A stretch of 64,000 bases of DNA from Bradyrhizobium tropiciagri. Its GTDB lineage: Bacteria > Pseudomonadota > Alphaproteobacteria > Rhizobiales > Xanthobacteraceae. The notes under the pieces are model-generated. The model did no database searches and was not told where the DNA came from. It was given only the letters and a program-made list of their open reading frames with translations. Of this stretch, positions 35,918 through 45,148 are shown piece after piece. The first letter of the stretch is position 1. Each line of letters opens with the position of its first letter. Position numbers and translations under genes: made by a program. The DNA lies in NCBI RefSeq assembly GCF_018130545.1, contig NZ_JAFCKF010000003.1:985622-1049621 (forward strand), given 5' to 3'.

Positions 35918-37096
35918 CTAACCAAGGCTCTCCGCGAGGCGCAACATGAACGCCGCGCAGCGATGCAATTGATCGATGGTCACAAACTCATCAGGTTGGT
36001 GCGCCTGGTTTATTGAACCTGGGCCGCAGATCACGGTGGAAAAACCGGCTTCTTGAAATTGACCTGCCTCAGAGCCAAAGGCTACTGCGCGACGGGGGCC
36101 ACTGTCGTGGGTTAGCATACGTGCAAGCGGTTCTGCAGGTCGGCCGTCCTCGAATGAGAGCGCCGGCACCAAAGCGCATTGCCTGCACGTCACTCCGGCA
36201 AGGGGGAACCGCTGCCTTGCCTCGGCGTCAACGACCGCCATCTCCGTGAAGAAGGGCTTCAGCAGCGCGTTTCGATCGCGGCCAGGGATGGTCCGCAGAT
36301 CCAACGAGAATACACACTCTTCAGCAAGAATGTTGGAAGCTGTGCCGCCGTGTATCTTGCCGATGCTCAGCGTGGAGAACGGCGGCTCAAACGCTGAGTT
36401 TCGATCAGACGCATCCTCTTCGTGCTGCGCGATCTCCACTAACCGTCGCATCAAACGGACAGCCATCATGTTGGCTGACAGACCGAGATGAGGCAGGCTC
36501 GAATGTGCGGCATGCCCTCGTACCTTCACCTCATACAAGACGCCGCCTTTGTGACTGCCGACCACGGCCATATCCGTGGGCTCACCGATGATCGCCACGG
36601 ACGGTCGTGGCATCAACTTTGACAGTCGACCGATCATCGCCGGAGCTCCGACGCAACCGACTTCTTCGTCGTATGACAAAGCGAGATGTATCGGTCGCTT
36701 CAGTTGCTCGGGCGACGCAAAGAGCGGTGCGGCAGCCAACGCGCAAGCGATAAAGCCCTTCATGTCGCACGTGCCACGACCAAATAGTCTGTCACCTCGC
36801 CGCACCATCCGAAATGGATCGCTTGACCAATTCTGTCCATCGACGGGCACCACATCGGTGTGCCCCGACAGTATCACGCCGGTTCCACAAAGAGGTCCGA
36901 GCGTCGCGTAGAGGTTCGCCTTTCTGCCATCTTCACTGATCATTCGGACCGAAGAGACATTCAGCCGCGCCAAATAGGTCTCGACGAACGCAATCAGCTT
37001 CAAGTTCGAATGCCGCGACGTCGTATCGAACTCAACTAGCTTTGCAAGTAACTCAATGGCTGTTGCGGCCAGGGTGGATTCGTCAAGCGCAGGCAT
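35918..37096 (-). CDS. argE: Acetylornithine deacetylase / M20 family peptidase
   Basis: A 392-residue M20 metallopeptidase-type deacylase. Zinc ligands appear in LSGHTDVVP, GRGTCDMKG, YDEEVGCVGA and GEPTDMAV; the dimer and catalytic domains are of full length. ArgE removes the acetyl group of N-acetylornithine, but close relatives hydrolyse other N-acyl amino acids. It follows the DJ-1 gene by seven bases on the same strand and precedes nothing on that strand for 140 bases, so it may be a catabolic N-acyl hydrolase rather than the arginine-biosynthetic enzyme. Confidence 0.85.
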   Translation of the reverse strand: MPALDESTLAATAIELLAKLVEFDTTSRHSNLKLIAFVETYLARLNVSSVRMISEDGRKANLYATLGPLCGTGVILSGHTDVVPVDGQNWSSDPFRMVRRGDRLFGRGTCDMKGFIACALAAAPLFASPEQLKRPIHLALSYDEEVGCVGAPAMIGRLSKLMPRPSVAIIGEPTDMAVVGSHKGGVLYEVKVRGHAAHSSLPHLGLSANMMAVRLMRRLVEIAQHEEDASDRNSAFEPPFSTLSIGKIHGGTASNILAEECVFSLDLRTIPGRDRNALLKPFFTEMAVVDAEARQRFPLAGVTCRQCALVPALSFEDGRPAEPLARMLTHDSGPRRAVAFGSEAGQFQEAGFSTVICGPGSINQAHQPDEFVTIDQLHRCAAFMLRLAESLG

Positions 37097-37103
37097 ATGG
37101 GAA

Positions 37104-37817
37104 CTAGCTCGATGGCGCTTTAACGCCGAGCCGCACGGCTGCCCGGCGAGCGGTATGTTCGCGACGCGTTGTCAGTGGTCGAACAGCTTGACGTACCTTT
37201 TCCAATATGTGCGAAGGAGCGGTCTCCGGAGTACCGGTCTTGAAGGGTGGCTCAGGCGAGTATTCCATCAGAAGCGTGATGGACTGAGCTACTTCATCAC
37301 CGCGAAGCTCGGCTGCTAGCCGTATCGCTGCGTCGAGCCCGGCGGTTACTCCGGCTGCAAACACCCACTTTCCATCGACGACCACTCGCTCATCAACAGG
37401 GATTGCCCCAAACTCTTCAAGGAGATGGAATGACGCCCAATGCGTGGTGGCCCGCTTGCCAATGAGAAGGCCTGCCGCCCCGAGGATGAGTGCGCCCGTG
37501 CAGACCGAGAGTACACTCTTGGCGCCTGCAGCCTGCCGTCGTAGCCAGGCCAGGATTTCCTCGTCGTGCATCAGGGCTTCCTGCCCGGCTCCACCCGGCA
37601 CGTGCAGCACATCCAGTTGTGGCGCGTCTGCTATGGCAACATCCGGCGTCAGCCGCAAACCCTTGTGATCACGAACGGTATCGGTCGTCTTTCCGTAGAG
37701 ACGATAGGTCGAGTTTGGAAGTTGCGCCAAAACCTGAAGAGGTGCGGTCAGGTCAACTTGATCGAGTCCTTCAAAAACGAGTGAGCCAATACGTAGAGGC
37801 GTATCGAGCGGGATCAT
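37104..37817 (-). CDS. DJ-1/PfpI family protein, isonitrile hydratase-like
   Basis: A 237-residue DJ-1/PfpI protein from ATG 37817, chosen because AAGGAA precedes it and the longer frame (to 38153) enters the neighbouring aminotransferase gene. It has LHVPGGAG, SVCTG with Cys106, and TTHW with His126, plus VTAGLDAAIRLA. It is less like the 20108/25037 pair than they are like each other. It precedes argE by seven bases. The element at 37873-37902 lies 56 bases upstream of the start. Function: hydration or hydrolysis of an unknown substrate. Confidence 0.85.
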   Translation of the reverse strand: MIPLDTPLRIGSLVFEGLDQVDLTAPLQVLAQLPNSTYRLYGKTTDTVRDHKGLRLTPDVAIADAPQLDVLHVPGGAGQEALMHDEEILAWLRRQAAGAKSVLSVCTGALILGAAGLLIGKRATTHWASFHLLEEFGAIPVDERVVVDGKWVFAAGVTAGLDAAIRLAAELRGDEVAQSITLLMEYSPEPPFKTGTPETAPSHILEKVRQAVRPLTTRREHTARRAAVRLGVKAPSS

Positions 37818-37872
37818 GTTTGGTTTCCTTGGCAGAGCTGACTTAATCTTATCCGGGGCTCGCGAGGCGGAA

Positions 37873-37902
37873 ATGCCAAATTGCCTGCATTTCGTGCCAC
37901 GC
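37873..37902. promoter_or_regulatory. Shared 30-bp element, copy 2 (upstream of DJ-1/argE)
   Basis: ATGCCAAATTGCCTGCA followed by TTTCGTGCCACGC, closely matching the element at 35216-35245. It is 56-85 bases upstream of the DJ-1 start at 37817. See copy 1 for the interpretation. Confidence 0.45.
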
Positions 37903-37983
37903 CGTGTCGGAACGACCAACGATTTTCCGACGTATCGAAAATTGTCTCGCAGCGGCGCCGCTACTTTGAGATCAGACGTGGGT

Positions 37984-39171
37984 TCACGATAGCTCCGCGT
38001 TACTTTCCTTGAACGCTCCGACGTGGGCCAGAGCGGCCACCAACGTGTCGCCATCCGCGGCCCGCATGCCCGCAAGATTGACTCGGCCCGAAGGCGCCAT
38101 GTAGATGCCGTGATCGAGGCGCAAGGTAGAGATCTGGCGCGGTGTAAGTGCAAGGTTTGCGAATAACCCGCGCTGGTTCGCCAGGAACTTCAGTTGGGGC
38201 TCCAATCCGGCGACCGTCCGCCTGACGTCGGTTATCCGTGCACACATCCGGACGAGCTCTTCGTGCCAGGCGAGCCGGAGAACGCTCGATTCCAAGATGG
38301 TCCGCACCAGTGCGGCCCCATGATCGGGAGGCATCGACCAACTAACACGAGCCAGCCTTGCCATGTTGCTATCGATTGCAGCACTTTTGGTCGTATCGCG
38401 ACTAAACGCGAACAGTGCCCCAACCCGATCCCGGTAGAGGCCGAAGTTCTTGTCGCAAGAGTAGGCAACCAGCGCCTCATCGACCGCAGCTAACACCAAC
38501 CTCATTCCTGACGCGTCTTCATCGAGGCTGCGGCCGAGCCCTTGGTAGGCAAGATCGATGAACGGGAAAAGGCCGCGCTCTGCAATCAGCCCAGCCGTCT
38601 CCGACCATTGATCGGCATCTAAGTCAGCACCGGTTGGATTGTGGCAACATCCATGAAGCAGGACGACATCACCTCGTGCGGCCTGGGACAACGCGCCCAT
38701 CATCTCGTCGAACAGGACGGTTTGGGTCGCAGTATCAAAGTATCGATACGGACGCACCTTGGCGCCGACGGCCTCGAGTATCGCAGCATGGTTCGGCCAG
38801 GTGGGAACACCGACCCAGACCTGCGCTCCCGGCTGCGCAAGCGCCACCAGCTCAGTACCGAGCCGCAACGCTCCACTCCCACCGGGGGTCTGGAGGCCCG
38901 TGATGCCGGTAGCGCGCGCCCCGAACAAAAGCGGCTGTAACGCAGACACAAACAGGATGTCCCCTTCTGGCCCGAGATATGCCTTGGTGCGCTGGCTCTC
39001 CAATAGAATACGCTCGGCGGACTTCACCGCCGACATGACCGGCGTCAATCCGGCGTCGTCGCGATATACGCCTACGCCGAGATCCAGCTTTTTCGTTCGC
39101 TTGTCGTCTTGATAGGCCTTTATAAGGCCAAGAAGGCTGTCGGGCGGCTGGTCTACCAGGCTGTCGAACAT
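37984..39171 (-). CDS. tyrB: Aromatic amino acid / aspartate aminotransferase (class I)
   Basis: A 395-residue class I aminotransferase. The PLP lysine is in YSCDKNFGLYRDRVG, the NPTGAD motif and the C-terminal SGRVNLAGM (substrate carboxylate Arg) are present. It is typical of TyrB/AspC enzymes of alphaproteobacteria that transaminate aromatic amino acids and aspartate. It lies in a run of minus-strand genes beside an MFS symporter and the kyn genes, consistent with aromatic amino acid turnover; whether Tyr, Phe, Trp or Asp is the main substrate is not clear. Confidence 0.85.
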   Translation of the reverse strand: MFDSLVDQPPDSLLGLIKAYQDDKRTKKLDLGVGVYRDDAGLTPVMSAVKSAERILLESQRTKAYLGPEGDILFVSALQPLLFGARATGITGLQTPGGSGALRLGTELVALAQPGAQVWVGVPTWPNHAAILEAVGAKVRPYRYFDTATQTVLFDEMMGALSQAARGDVVLLHGCCHNPTGADLDADQWSETAGLIAERGLFPFIDLAYQGLGRSLDEDASGMRLVLAAVDEALVAYSCDKNFGLYRDRVGALFAFSRDTTKSAAIDSNMARLARVSWSMPPDHGAALVRTILESSVLRLAWHEELVRMCARITDVRRTVAGLEPQLKFLANQRGLFANLALTPRQISTLRLDHGIYMAPSGRVNLAGMRAADGDTLVAALAHVGAFKESNAELS

Positions 39172-39187
39172 GGTCGTTTGGTCCTTC

Positions 39188-40516
39188 TTATCGATCTATT
39201 CTTGCCTCTTCGCCGGAGCTGACACGCCCTAACAACAGAGCCGAGAAGAGGCCGACGGCAGCGACGATCGACAGGTAGATCCCGGGTGCTGCCTTGTCTT
39301 CACCCGTAGCGACGATCCATGAGGTAATGAGGGGTGTAAAGCCGCCCGCCAAGGCCGCAGCGAGATTGTAGGAAATGGCAAGACCGCTAAATCGTAGCCG
39401 CGTGGGAAAAAGCTCAGCTGCCAAGGCTCCGAAGGTACCGGACACCAAAGCACACACCACTGCTGCAACGGCGAATAGGAGATAGAGATCGACGGTCTTG
39501 CCTAGGATCGCCTGATAGAGCGGGTAACTGCCGACTATGAGGAGGAGTGCTCCGAGCTGAAATATCCTCCGGCGAGGCAAGAGGTCGCTCACGAAACCGA
39601 CCGCGACAATGCCGAAGGACAACAAGCCTACTGCATAGCTGATTACCGAGGTCGCGATCTTGACGTCGTAGCCTGCCACGCGGCTGAGGTAAGGGGTCAT
39701 TCCGACGTTGAGGATCGCGATAAAGGCTTGGTTGATTCCAACTATACCCACGCCGAGAAGCACAGGCCCCCAGTACGACCTGATCACCTCCATCGCGGGG
39801 ATTTGGGCAGTCCGCCTTTCACCGAGCGACTTGAACAGTTCTGATTCCTGCATCTTGCTCCGCAACAGGAATCCCACCACGCCGAGCACGCCACCAACGG
39901 CGAATCCGATCCGCCAGCCGTACGATTGCACTTCGTCGGCTGTAAGATAGGAATGCAACATCGAGCTGACGAAGACTGCGATAAAGCTGCCAGTATTGAC
40001 GCAGAAGAACATGACGCCACACGCCAATCCAGCTCGACGGGGAGCGGTTTCGACGACATACGTAATGGCGCCGGGAAGTTCGCCGCCAACGCAGCATCCT
40101 TGGATGAACCGCAGAAAGATAAACAGAACAGTGGCGGCTAATCCAATGGTCTCGTAAGCCGGTACAGCAGCCATGGCCATAGTGGCGGCAGTCATCGTAA
40201 TCAGCGAGATCAAGAAGGCTCTTCTGCGGCCGAACGTGTCGCCGACGTGACTAAAGAGTACACCACCAAACGGACGCGACAGATACCCGACGGCAAAAAC
40301 CGCGAACGTATTGACGAGAGAAACAGCAGGGTCTTCTGCCGGAAAGAATGCCTTGGCGATGTACTGCGCGAAGACGCCGTACGCAATGAAATCGTAGAAT
40401 TCCAATCCACCCCCGATGCTCGCCAGCGAGATCGTCTTCCAGTCGAGCCCTGCAAGCCCGCTTCGTGACTCGATCTTGCCGACCTCCGCCGCCGATCCGT
40501 CCGCCAATACTTTCAT
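39188..40516 (-). CDS. MFS transporter, metabolite:H+ symporter (MHS) family
   Basis: A 442-residue major facilitator with about 12 hydrophobic helices. SIGGGLEFYDFIAYGVFAQYIAKAFFP at the start, the loop GYLSRPFGGVLFSHVGDTFGRRRAFLISL, and the charge-rich central loop identify the MHS group, which carries citrate, shikimate, proline-betaine and aromatic acids with protons. The substrate is unknown. It is followed by the aminotransferase 16 bases downstream (same strand), suggesting cotranscription. Confidence 0.88.
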   Translation of the reverse strand: MKVLADGSAAEVGKIESRSGLAGLDWKTISLASIGGGLEFYDFIAYGVFAQYIAKAFFPAEDPAVSLVNTFAVFAVGYLSRPFGGVLFSHVGDTFGRRRAFLISLITMTAATMAMAAVPAYETIGLAATVLFIFLRFIQGCCVGGELPGAITYVVETAPRRAGLACGVMFFCVNTGSFIAVFVSSMLHSYLTADEVQSYGWRIGFAVGGVLGVVGFLLRSKMQESELFKSLGERRTAQIPAMEVIRSYWGPVLLGVGIVGINQAFIAILNVGMTPYLSRVAGYDVKIATSVISYAVGLLSFGIVAVGFVSDLLPRRRIFQLGALLLIVGSYPLYQAILGKTVDLYLLFAVAAVVCALVSGTFGALAAELFPTRLRFSGLAISYNLAAALAGGFTPLITSWIVATGEDKAAPGIYLSIVAAVGLFSALLLGRVSSGEEARIDR

Positions 40517-40938
40517 TTACAATCCTTCCTGCGATGAAAAGCGCGATAGATCATCGGTTCTGTGCACGCGCACAGCTAACACCAGACAGCTTTGCTGCCG
40601 ATCGGCGAGATCTGCCGATATCAGCTGTCGAAACCGTCTCTCGTCGTCGTTCGCGGAGGCAAAGAAGCGCATATCCGGTGCTGCGGCACGCCTTGCGCGT
40701 CTGGCAAGCCAGCGACGTCGACAACAGCTTGCGTGCATGATGTCCGGTTGTCAGCGCCCCTCACTGCATGGACCACCGGCCAGGCCCTCCACGCTGGCAC
40801 TGAATGAACCAACCACTCCGACGAGATGCGAGAGGCTCGGTACCCCCGAAGCCATCACGGGACCAACGTGGAGGAGTACTCCTGACATCCGCGCAAACTT
40901 CACCTTGCGAACAATGGTGGAGTTTACTATCGAGCAGT
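40517..40938. other. Divergent intergenic region between MFS and GlxA genes
   Basis: About 420 bases separate the MFS transporter start from the GlxA regulator start. It presumably holds both promoters. I see no gene; the readable frames here are shadows. Confidence 0.5.
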
Positions 40939-41940
40939 ATGGCAAGAACGACAAAGCGCCCACCTTTTGCGCCAATCGCGCCGAAGCGCGTCGTATTCTT
41001 GGCGTATGAGGGGCACCAGCCGCTCGATCTGGTCGGGCCACTCCAAGTATTCGCCCTCGCCAATCGTGAAGGCGCCGCGCCGGGTTATGAAATCATCGTT
41101 GCCGCAATGCAGCGCGGCCGTGTGGATGCTTCGGCTGGTCCCAGCCTTGTCGTTGACCACGGCCTTGAAGCCCTCGGGTCTGCCGACACGTTGGTGATAC
41201 CAGGTGGCCCCGGGGTCGAGGCTGCGGCACGAGAGCGGCAACTCGTGCAAGCCCTTCGCCGCACTGCAGGATCGATCCGCAGGGTCTGCACGGTTTGTAC
41301 CGGTTCATTTCTGTTGGCGGAGACCGGCTTGCTCAGTGGAAAACGGGCTACCACCCACTGGAGAAGCTGCGCGGACCTTGCGGCCAAATATCCCGACATT
41401 GAGGTTCTGAGCGACCCGATCTTCGTGCATGATGGCGGATTTTGGACGTCGGCGGGGGTAACCGCCGGGATAGACATGGCTCTGGCACTGGTCGAGGACG
41501 ACTGCGGTCAGGCGATGGCTGCACGGGTTGCACGGGACTTGGTGGTTTACTTGCGCCGGCCAGGCGGCCAGGCTCAATTCAGCGAGCCGCTTGCTTTGCA
41601 GCAGCGATCGAACCAAGGCGACTACGGCAAGTTGATCGAACTGGTTGAGTCGACATTGAATCGCTCATGGTCTATCGACGAACTAGCAAAAACCGCAGGA
41701 CAATCGCCTAGAACTTTTCAGCGCCGCTTCACCGAAGCCGTTGGTCGATCGCCTGCTGTGGCGATCGAAACCCTTCGGATTTCACGCGCCCGTTTGATGC
41801 TGGAGACAACGCGAGCTCCGCTAACCGTCGTTGCGTCAAGATGCGGCTTCGGATCACAGGAGCAAATGCGACGAGCGTTTCATCGGCAGCTCGGCGTTAC
41901 GCCTGGCTGGATTCGAGAGCACTTCGGAAAGCTTGGTTAA
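40939..41940 (+). CDS. GlxA family transcriptional regulator (DJ-1 domain + AraC HTH), second copy
   Basis: A 333-residue regulator from ATG 40939; the longer frame to 40804 adds a low-complexity N-terminus. DJ-1-like domain: LVIPGGPG, VCTVCTG (Cys120), TTHW (His140). C-terminal AraC HTHs: SWSIDELAKTAGQSPRTFQRRF and LTVVASRCGFGSQEQMRRAF. The first ten codons contain the third copy of the shared 30-bp element. It diverges from the MFS/aminotransferase genes and is separated from the kyn operon by 230 bases. Confidence 0.88.
   Translation: MARTTKRPPFAPIAPKRVVFLAYEGHQPLDLVGPLQVFALANREGAAPGYEIIVAAMQRGRVDASAGPSLVVDHGLEALGSADTLVIPGGPGVEAAARERQLVQALRRTAGSIRRVCTVCTGSFLLAETGLLSGKRATTHWRSCADLAAKYPDIEVLSDPIFVHDGGFWTSAGVTAGIDMALALVEDDCGQAMAARVARDLVVYLRRPGGQAQFSEPLALQQRSNQGDYGKLIELVESTLNRSWSIDELAKTAGQSPRTFQRRFTEAVGRSPAVAIETLRISRARLMLETTRAPLTVVASRCGFGSQEQMRRAFHRQLGVTPGWIREHFGKLG
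40948..40977. promoter_or_regulatory. Shared 30-bp element, copy 3 (at the start of glxA)
   Basis: ACAAAGCGCCCACCTTTTGC followed by GCCAATC, overlapping codons 4-13 of the GlxA gene. It matches copies 1 and 2 at about 22 of 27 core positions. It may be coincidental because it is coding sequence (RTTKRPPFAPIA), or it could serve in autoregulation. Confidence 0.3.
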
Positions 41941-42169
41941 CGTCGGCTTCGGCGACGGTATCTGCTAGTTGAGCTCGCAATGGTCATTCGACCTCGCGTA
42001 TGTGACCAGGCCTCCTATAATTCTTGACGATATTTTTGCTATCCGTGCGACGTGATTGGCGCGTTTCCTCATCGAGAGGCCTCTTGGATTGCATGGCCGC
42101 TTCAATACATGATAAGCCTCGCGTTGGTTGCACGGAACGCGGCGAAGCTGCAGTCGAAAGTGGTGTCGC

Positions 42170-43378
42170 CTACGTCACCGCATTCACGACCTGATATTCC
42201 GGCCGACGCCACACCTCTCCGCCAACAACTTCTTCGATGATCTCGGCCGCACGCAAGATGTCGGTCTCGCCGACATAGAGCGGCGCAATGCCAAATCGCA
42301 TGATATCCGGCGCACGGAAGTCGCCGATCACGCCGCGGGCGATGAGAGCCTGCATCGCGGCGTAGCCTCCATCAAACGCGAAAGAGACTTGCGAGCCGCG
42401 CTCGCCGTGGGCACGTGGCGTGACCAGCTTCAGCGATGGGCAGCGGCGCTCGACCTCGGCGATCAAGAGATCGGCCAGAGCCAATGAGCGCGCGCGAACT
42501 TCGTCAATATCGACGCGGTCCCAGATGTCGAGCGACGCTTCCAGCGCCGCCATTGCCAACACCGGCGGTGTGCCCACCCGCATCCGCTCGACGCCGGCGG
42601 CAGGTGCGTAGCCAAGATCGAAGGCAAACGGCTTGGCGTGTCCCATCCAGCCCGAAAGCGCGACACGTGTTCGATCGGCGTGGCGCGGCGCAACGTAGAC
42701 GAAGGCCGGGGCGCCAGGCCCTCCATTGAGATATTTGTAACTGCAGCCGGCGGCGAAATCCGCGCCAACGCCGGCAAGATTGACAGGCAACGCACCGGCG
42801 GAGTGTGCGAGGTCCCAGACCGTAAGGATCCCGAGTGAGCGCGCCTTCGCGGTCAGCTTCGCCATGTCGTGCCGACGGCCCGTACGGTAATCGACTTCGG
42901 TAAGATACAGAACCGCGACTTCGTCCGACAGCGACATCTCGACCAGCTCCGGCGCCGTCAGCCGCAATTGGTGGCCGCGCCCAATCGTCGCGATCAGCCC
43001 TTCAGCAATATAGAGATCAGTCGGAAAGTTCCCGGTATCCGACAGAACGATCTTGCGCCCTGGCCTCATATCGAGTGCAGCTGCGAGTGCCTGATAGACT
43101 TTCAGCGACAGCGTATCACCCATCACGACCGAGCCCCGCTCGGCTCCGATCAACCGTGCGATCCGATCACCTACGCGACGCGGCTGCACGTACCAGTCAG
43201 CCGTATTCCAGGCGCGAATAAGTTCATCGCCCCACTCTGCCTTGATGACGCGATCAACCCTCTGCGGGACCCCGAGCGGTAGCGCGCCGAGCGAGTTGCC
43301 ATCGAGATAGATGACGCCGGCCGGTAGATGGAAGAGAGCCCTGGTGTCGTCGTAGACGCGGAGTTGTTTCTCGAACAT
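42170..43378 (-). CDS. kynU: Kynureninase
   Basis: A 402-residue PLP enzyme. The PLP Lys lies in GCSYKYLNGGPGAPAF and the motifs VIYLDGNSLGALP and VGTPPVLAMAALEA are kynureninase hallmarks. It cleaves L-kynurenine or 3-hydroxykynurenine to (3-hydroxy)anthranilate and alanine. A GTG at 43390 in frame would overlap the kynA stop as GTGA; ATG 43378 is also plausible. It is the last gene of the kyn operon. Confidence 0.92.
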   Translation of the reverse strand: MFEKQLRVYDDTRALFHLPAGVIYLDGNSLGALPLGVPQRVDRVIKAEWGDELIRAWNTADWYVQPRRVGDRIARLIGAERGSVVMGDTLSLKVYQALAAALDMRPGRKIVLSDTGNFPTDLYIAEGLIATIGRGHQLRLTAPELVEMSLSDEVAVLYLTEVDYRTGRRHDMAKLTAKARSLGILTVWDLAHSAGALPVNLAGVGADFAAGCSYKYLNGGPGAPAFVYVAPRHADRTRVALSGWMGHAKPFAFDLGYAPAAGVERMRVGTPPVLAMAALEASLDIWDRVDIDEVRARSLALADLLIAEVERRCPSLKLVTPRAHGERGSQVSFAFDGGYAAMQALIARGVIGDFRAPDIMRFGIAPLYVGETDILRAAEIIEEVVGGEVWRRPEYQVVNAVT

Positions 43379-43386
43379 AGCCGTTC

Positions 43387-44226
43387 TCACAGGATGGTGC
43401 GGACGCGCCAGAGTTCCGGAAACAGCTCGACTTCCAGCATCCGCTTGAGATAGCTGACACCACCGGTACCGCCGGTACCGCGCTTAAAGCCGATAATGCG
43501 CTCGACGGTCGTGACGTGATTGAAGCGCCAGCGGCGAAAATAGTCCTCGAAGTCAACCAGCTTCTCGGCGAGCTCATAAAGGGTCCAATTTGCCTCCGGC
43601 GCCACGTAGACCCGACGCCACGTTTGCAAAACACCCTCGTCGAAGCGATGAGCTTCGCGAACGTCGCGAGCCAGAACGGTTACCGGCATTTTGAGGCCGC
43701 AGCGATCAACGAGCTGCAGGACCTCTTGATAAAGGCTCGGCGTGGCGAGCTCGGCTTCGAGCAGAGCCATCACCGCGACGTCATGGGCGTGCGGCTTGAG
43801 CATCGCATGGTTGCGATTGCCGAGAAGATATTCGATCAGTCGATACTGAAAGGACTGAAAGCCGGAGGATTGTCCGAGCCGCGAGCGGAAGTGCGTGTAC
43901 TCGCTGGGCGTCATGGTGCGGAGCACATCCCAAGCGTTGTTCAATTGCTCGAAGATCCGAGACACGCGCGCGAGCATTTTCAACGCCGCCGACACTTCAT
44001 CTCGCGCTATCGCGCGGCGCGCCGCGCTGAGCTCGTGGATCGCAAGCCGCATCCACAGCTCGGAAGTCTGATGCTGGACGATGAACAGCATTTCATCATG
44101 GGCATCCGAAATCGGATGCTGTGCGCCGAGGATCACGTCGAGATTGAGATAGTCGCCGTACGACATCTTGCGCGCGAAATCGATCTCGGCGCCCTCATTT
44201 GCAGGATCGAAGTCTTGGTTGCTCAT
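43387..44226 (-). CDS. kynA: Tryptophan 2,3-dioxygenase
   Basis: A 279-residue heme dioxygenase. It contains [18 protein letters not shown] and the signature [14 protein letters not shown], plus [17 protein letters not shown]. It converts L-tryptophan to N-formylkynurenine. ATG 44226 is preceded by GGAGGA; a longer frame to 44265 is less likely. It lies between the formamidase and kynU with short spacings (25 and 8 bases), giving a complete Trp-to-anthranilate operon. Confidence 0.95.
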   Translation of the reverse strand: MSNQDFDPANEGAEIDFARKMSYGDYLNLDVILGAQHPISDAHDEMLFIVQHQTSELWMRLAIHELSAARRAIARDEVSAALKMLARVSRIFEQLNNAWDVLRTMTPSEYTHFRSRLGQSSGFQSFQYRLIEYLLGNRNHAMLKPHAHDVAVMALLEAELATPSLYQEVLQLVDRCGLKMPVTVLARDVREAHRFDEGVLQTWRRVYVAPEANWTLYELAEKLVDFEDYFRRWRFNHVTTVERIIGFKRGTGGTGGVSYLKRMLEVELFPELWRVRTIL

Positions 44227-44251
44227 GACGGCTCCTCCAGACCTTTCCGAG

Positions 44252-45067
44252 CTATTGCCAATCAAGCCCGACGAGACTCCGCGTGATGGCGGAAGACGGA
44301 TCCTTCAGCCCATCGACAATCGTAAAATGGTTGTGCCCAGGCGCGACGACCGACCGCGTCGGCACGTCGAAGCCAGTCCAGACATTCGCCATCAGCTCCC
44401 CCTGGCGGATGAATTCGGGGCGTTCCCAAGCGCCAACCCAGGTCGTGAGCAACGAACCGCCCCGCGGCAGGTGCAGAGCGGCGCTTTCGATCGTCGCCTC
44501 TTCGATCGTCAAACCAAGCGTGTCGTTCATCTTGGTCTTTAGAAGCGGCCGCAGATCGTGCAGACCGCTGATCGACAGGGTTCCGGCGATGCGGTCATAG
44601 ATGGAAGGCTCGAGGCGGCTGTCATCGCAGAGGATTCGCGTCACCAGATGGCCTCCCGCTGAATGACCGGCGAGCCGGATTGGCCCCGCGACCTGCGCCG
44701 CAGCAGTCGCGACCGCGGCAGCTATCTCTGCCGTGATCTCGGAGACCCGCGCGGTCGGCGCCAGCGTGTAACTCGGCAACGCCATCGCCCAGCCAAGTTG
44801 CCGCGCTCCCTCGGCCAGGTCCGTCCAGAACGACTTGTCGAACCGCATCCAGTAGCCACCATGCACGAAGACGACAAGGCCGTTGGTCTCGCCGTCGGGA
44901 AGGACCAAGTCGAGGCATTGCCGGTCGCGTGATCCGTAGGCGATATCGGCCTTGAAAGATGCGAGCCCGGCGCGGTACGCGGCGGCCCGTTCCGCCCACA
45001 GCGCAGGCAACTTGTCCGAGCCCGGCACATGAGCCGAGTTGGCATAGGCATCGTCCCAATCGCGCAT
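44252..45067 (-). CDS. Alpha/beta-hydrolase type kynurenine formamidase
   Basis: A 271-residue hydrolase with the HGGYWM oxyanion motif and GHSAGGHL nucleophile, of the arylformamidase (AFMID-like) type. In a kynA-kynU operon this is expected to hydrolyse N-formylkynurenine to kynurenine. The cyclase-type kynB is absent from the window. It is the first gene of the operon. Confidence 0.85.
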   Translation of the reverse strand: MRDWDDAYANSAHVPGSDKLPALWAERAAAYRAGLASFKADIAYGSRDRQCLDLVLPDGETNGLVVFVHGGYWMRFDKSFWTDLAEGARQLGWAMALPSYTLAPTARVSEITAEIAAAVATAAAQVAGPIRLAGHSAGGHLVTRILCDDSRLEPSIYDRIAGTLSISGLHDLRPLLKTKMNDTLGLTIEEATIESAALHLPRGGSLLTTWVGAWERPEFIRQGELMANVWTGFDVPTRSVVAPGHNHFTIVDGLKDPSSAITRSLVGLDWQ

Positions 45068-45136
45068 CGTAGGGGCCCACCGACGGTTTTGACCGCAGAC
45101 AGTCTGCCACTGGCGCCGGCTGCGAGCCAGCTTTAT

Positions 45137-45148
45137 TTTAAGCTTAAA
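45137..45148. promoter_or_regulatory. 12-bp palindrome upstream of the kyn operon
   Basis: TTTAAGCTTAAA is a perfect palindrome about 70 bases upstream of the first kyn gene. KynR-type Lrp/AsnC proteins bind AT-rich palindromes near such promoters, but no kynR gene is in the window. Confidence 0.35.

Noticed and set aside
37984-39171. Asp rather than Ser beside the PLP lysine of the aminotransferase (SCDKNFG)
   Set aside because: To my knowledge this variant is not rare in related alphaproteobacterial aminotransferases and the key residues are present.
40804-40938. Longer start for the second GlxA gene
   Set aside because: The extra 45 residues are low-complexity and unlike other GlxA proteins; ATG 40939 fits the family.
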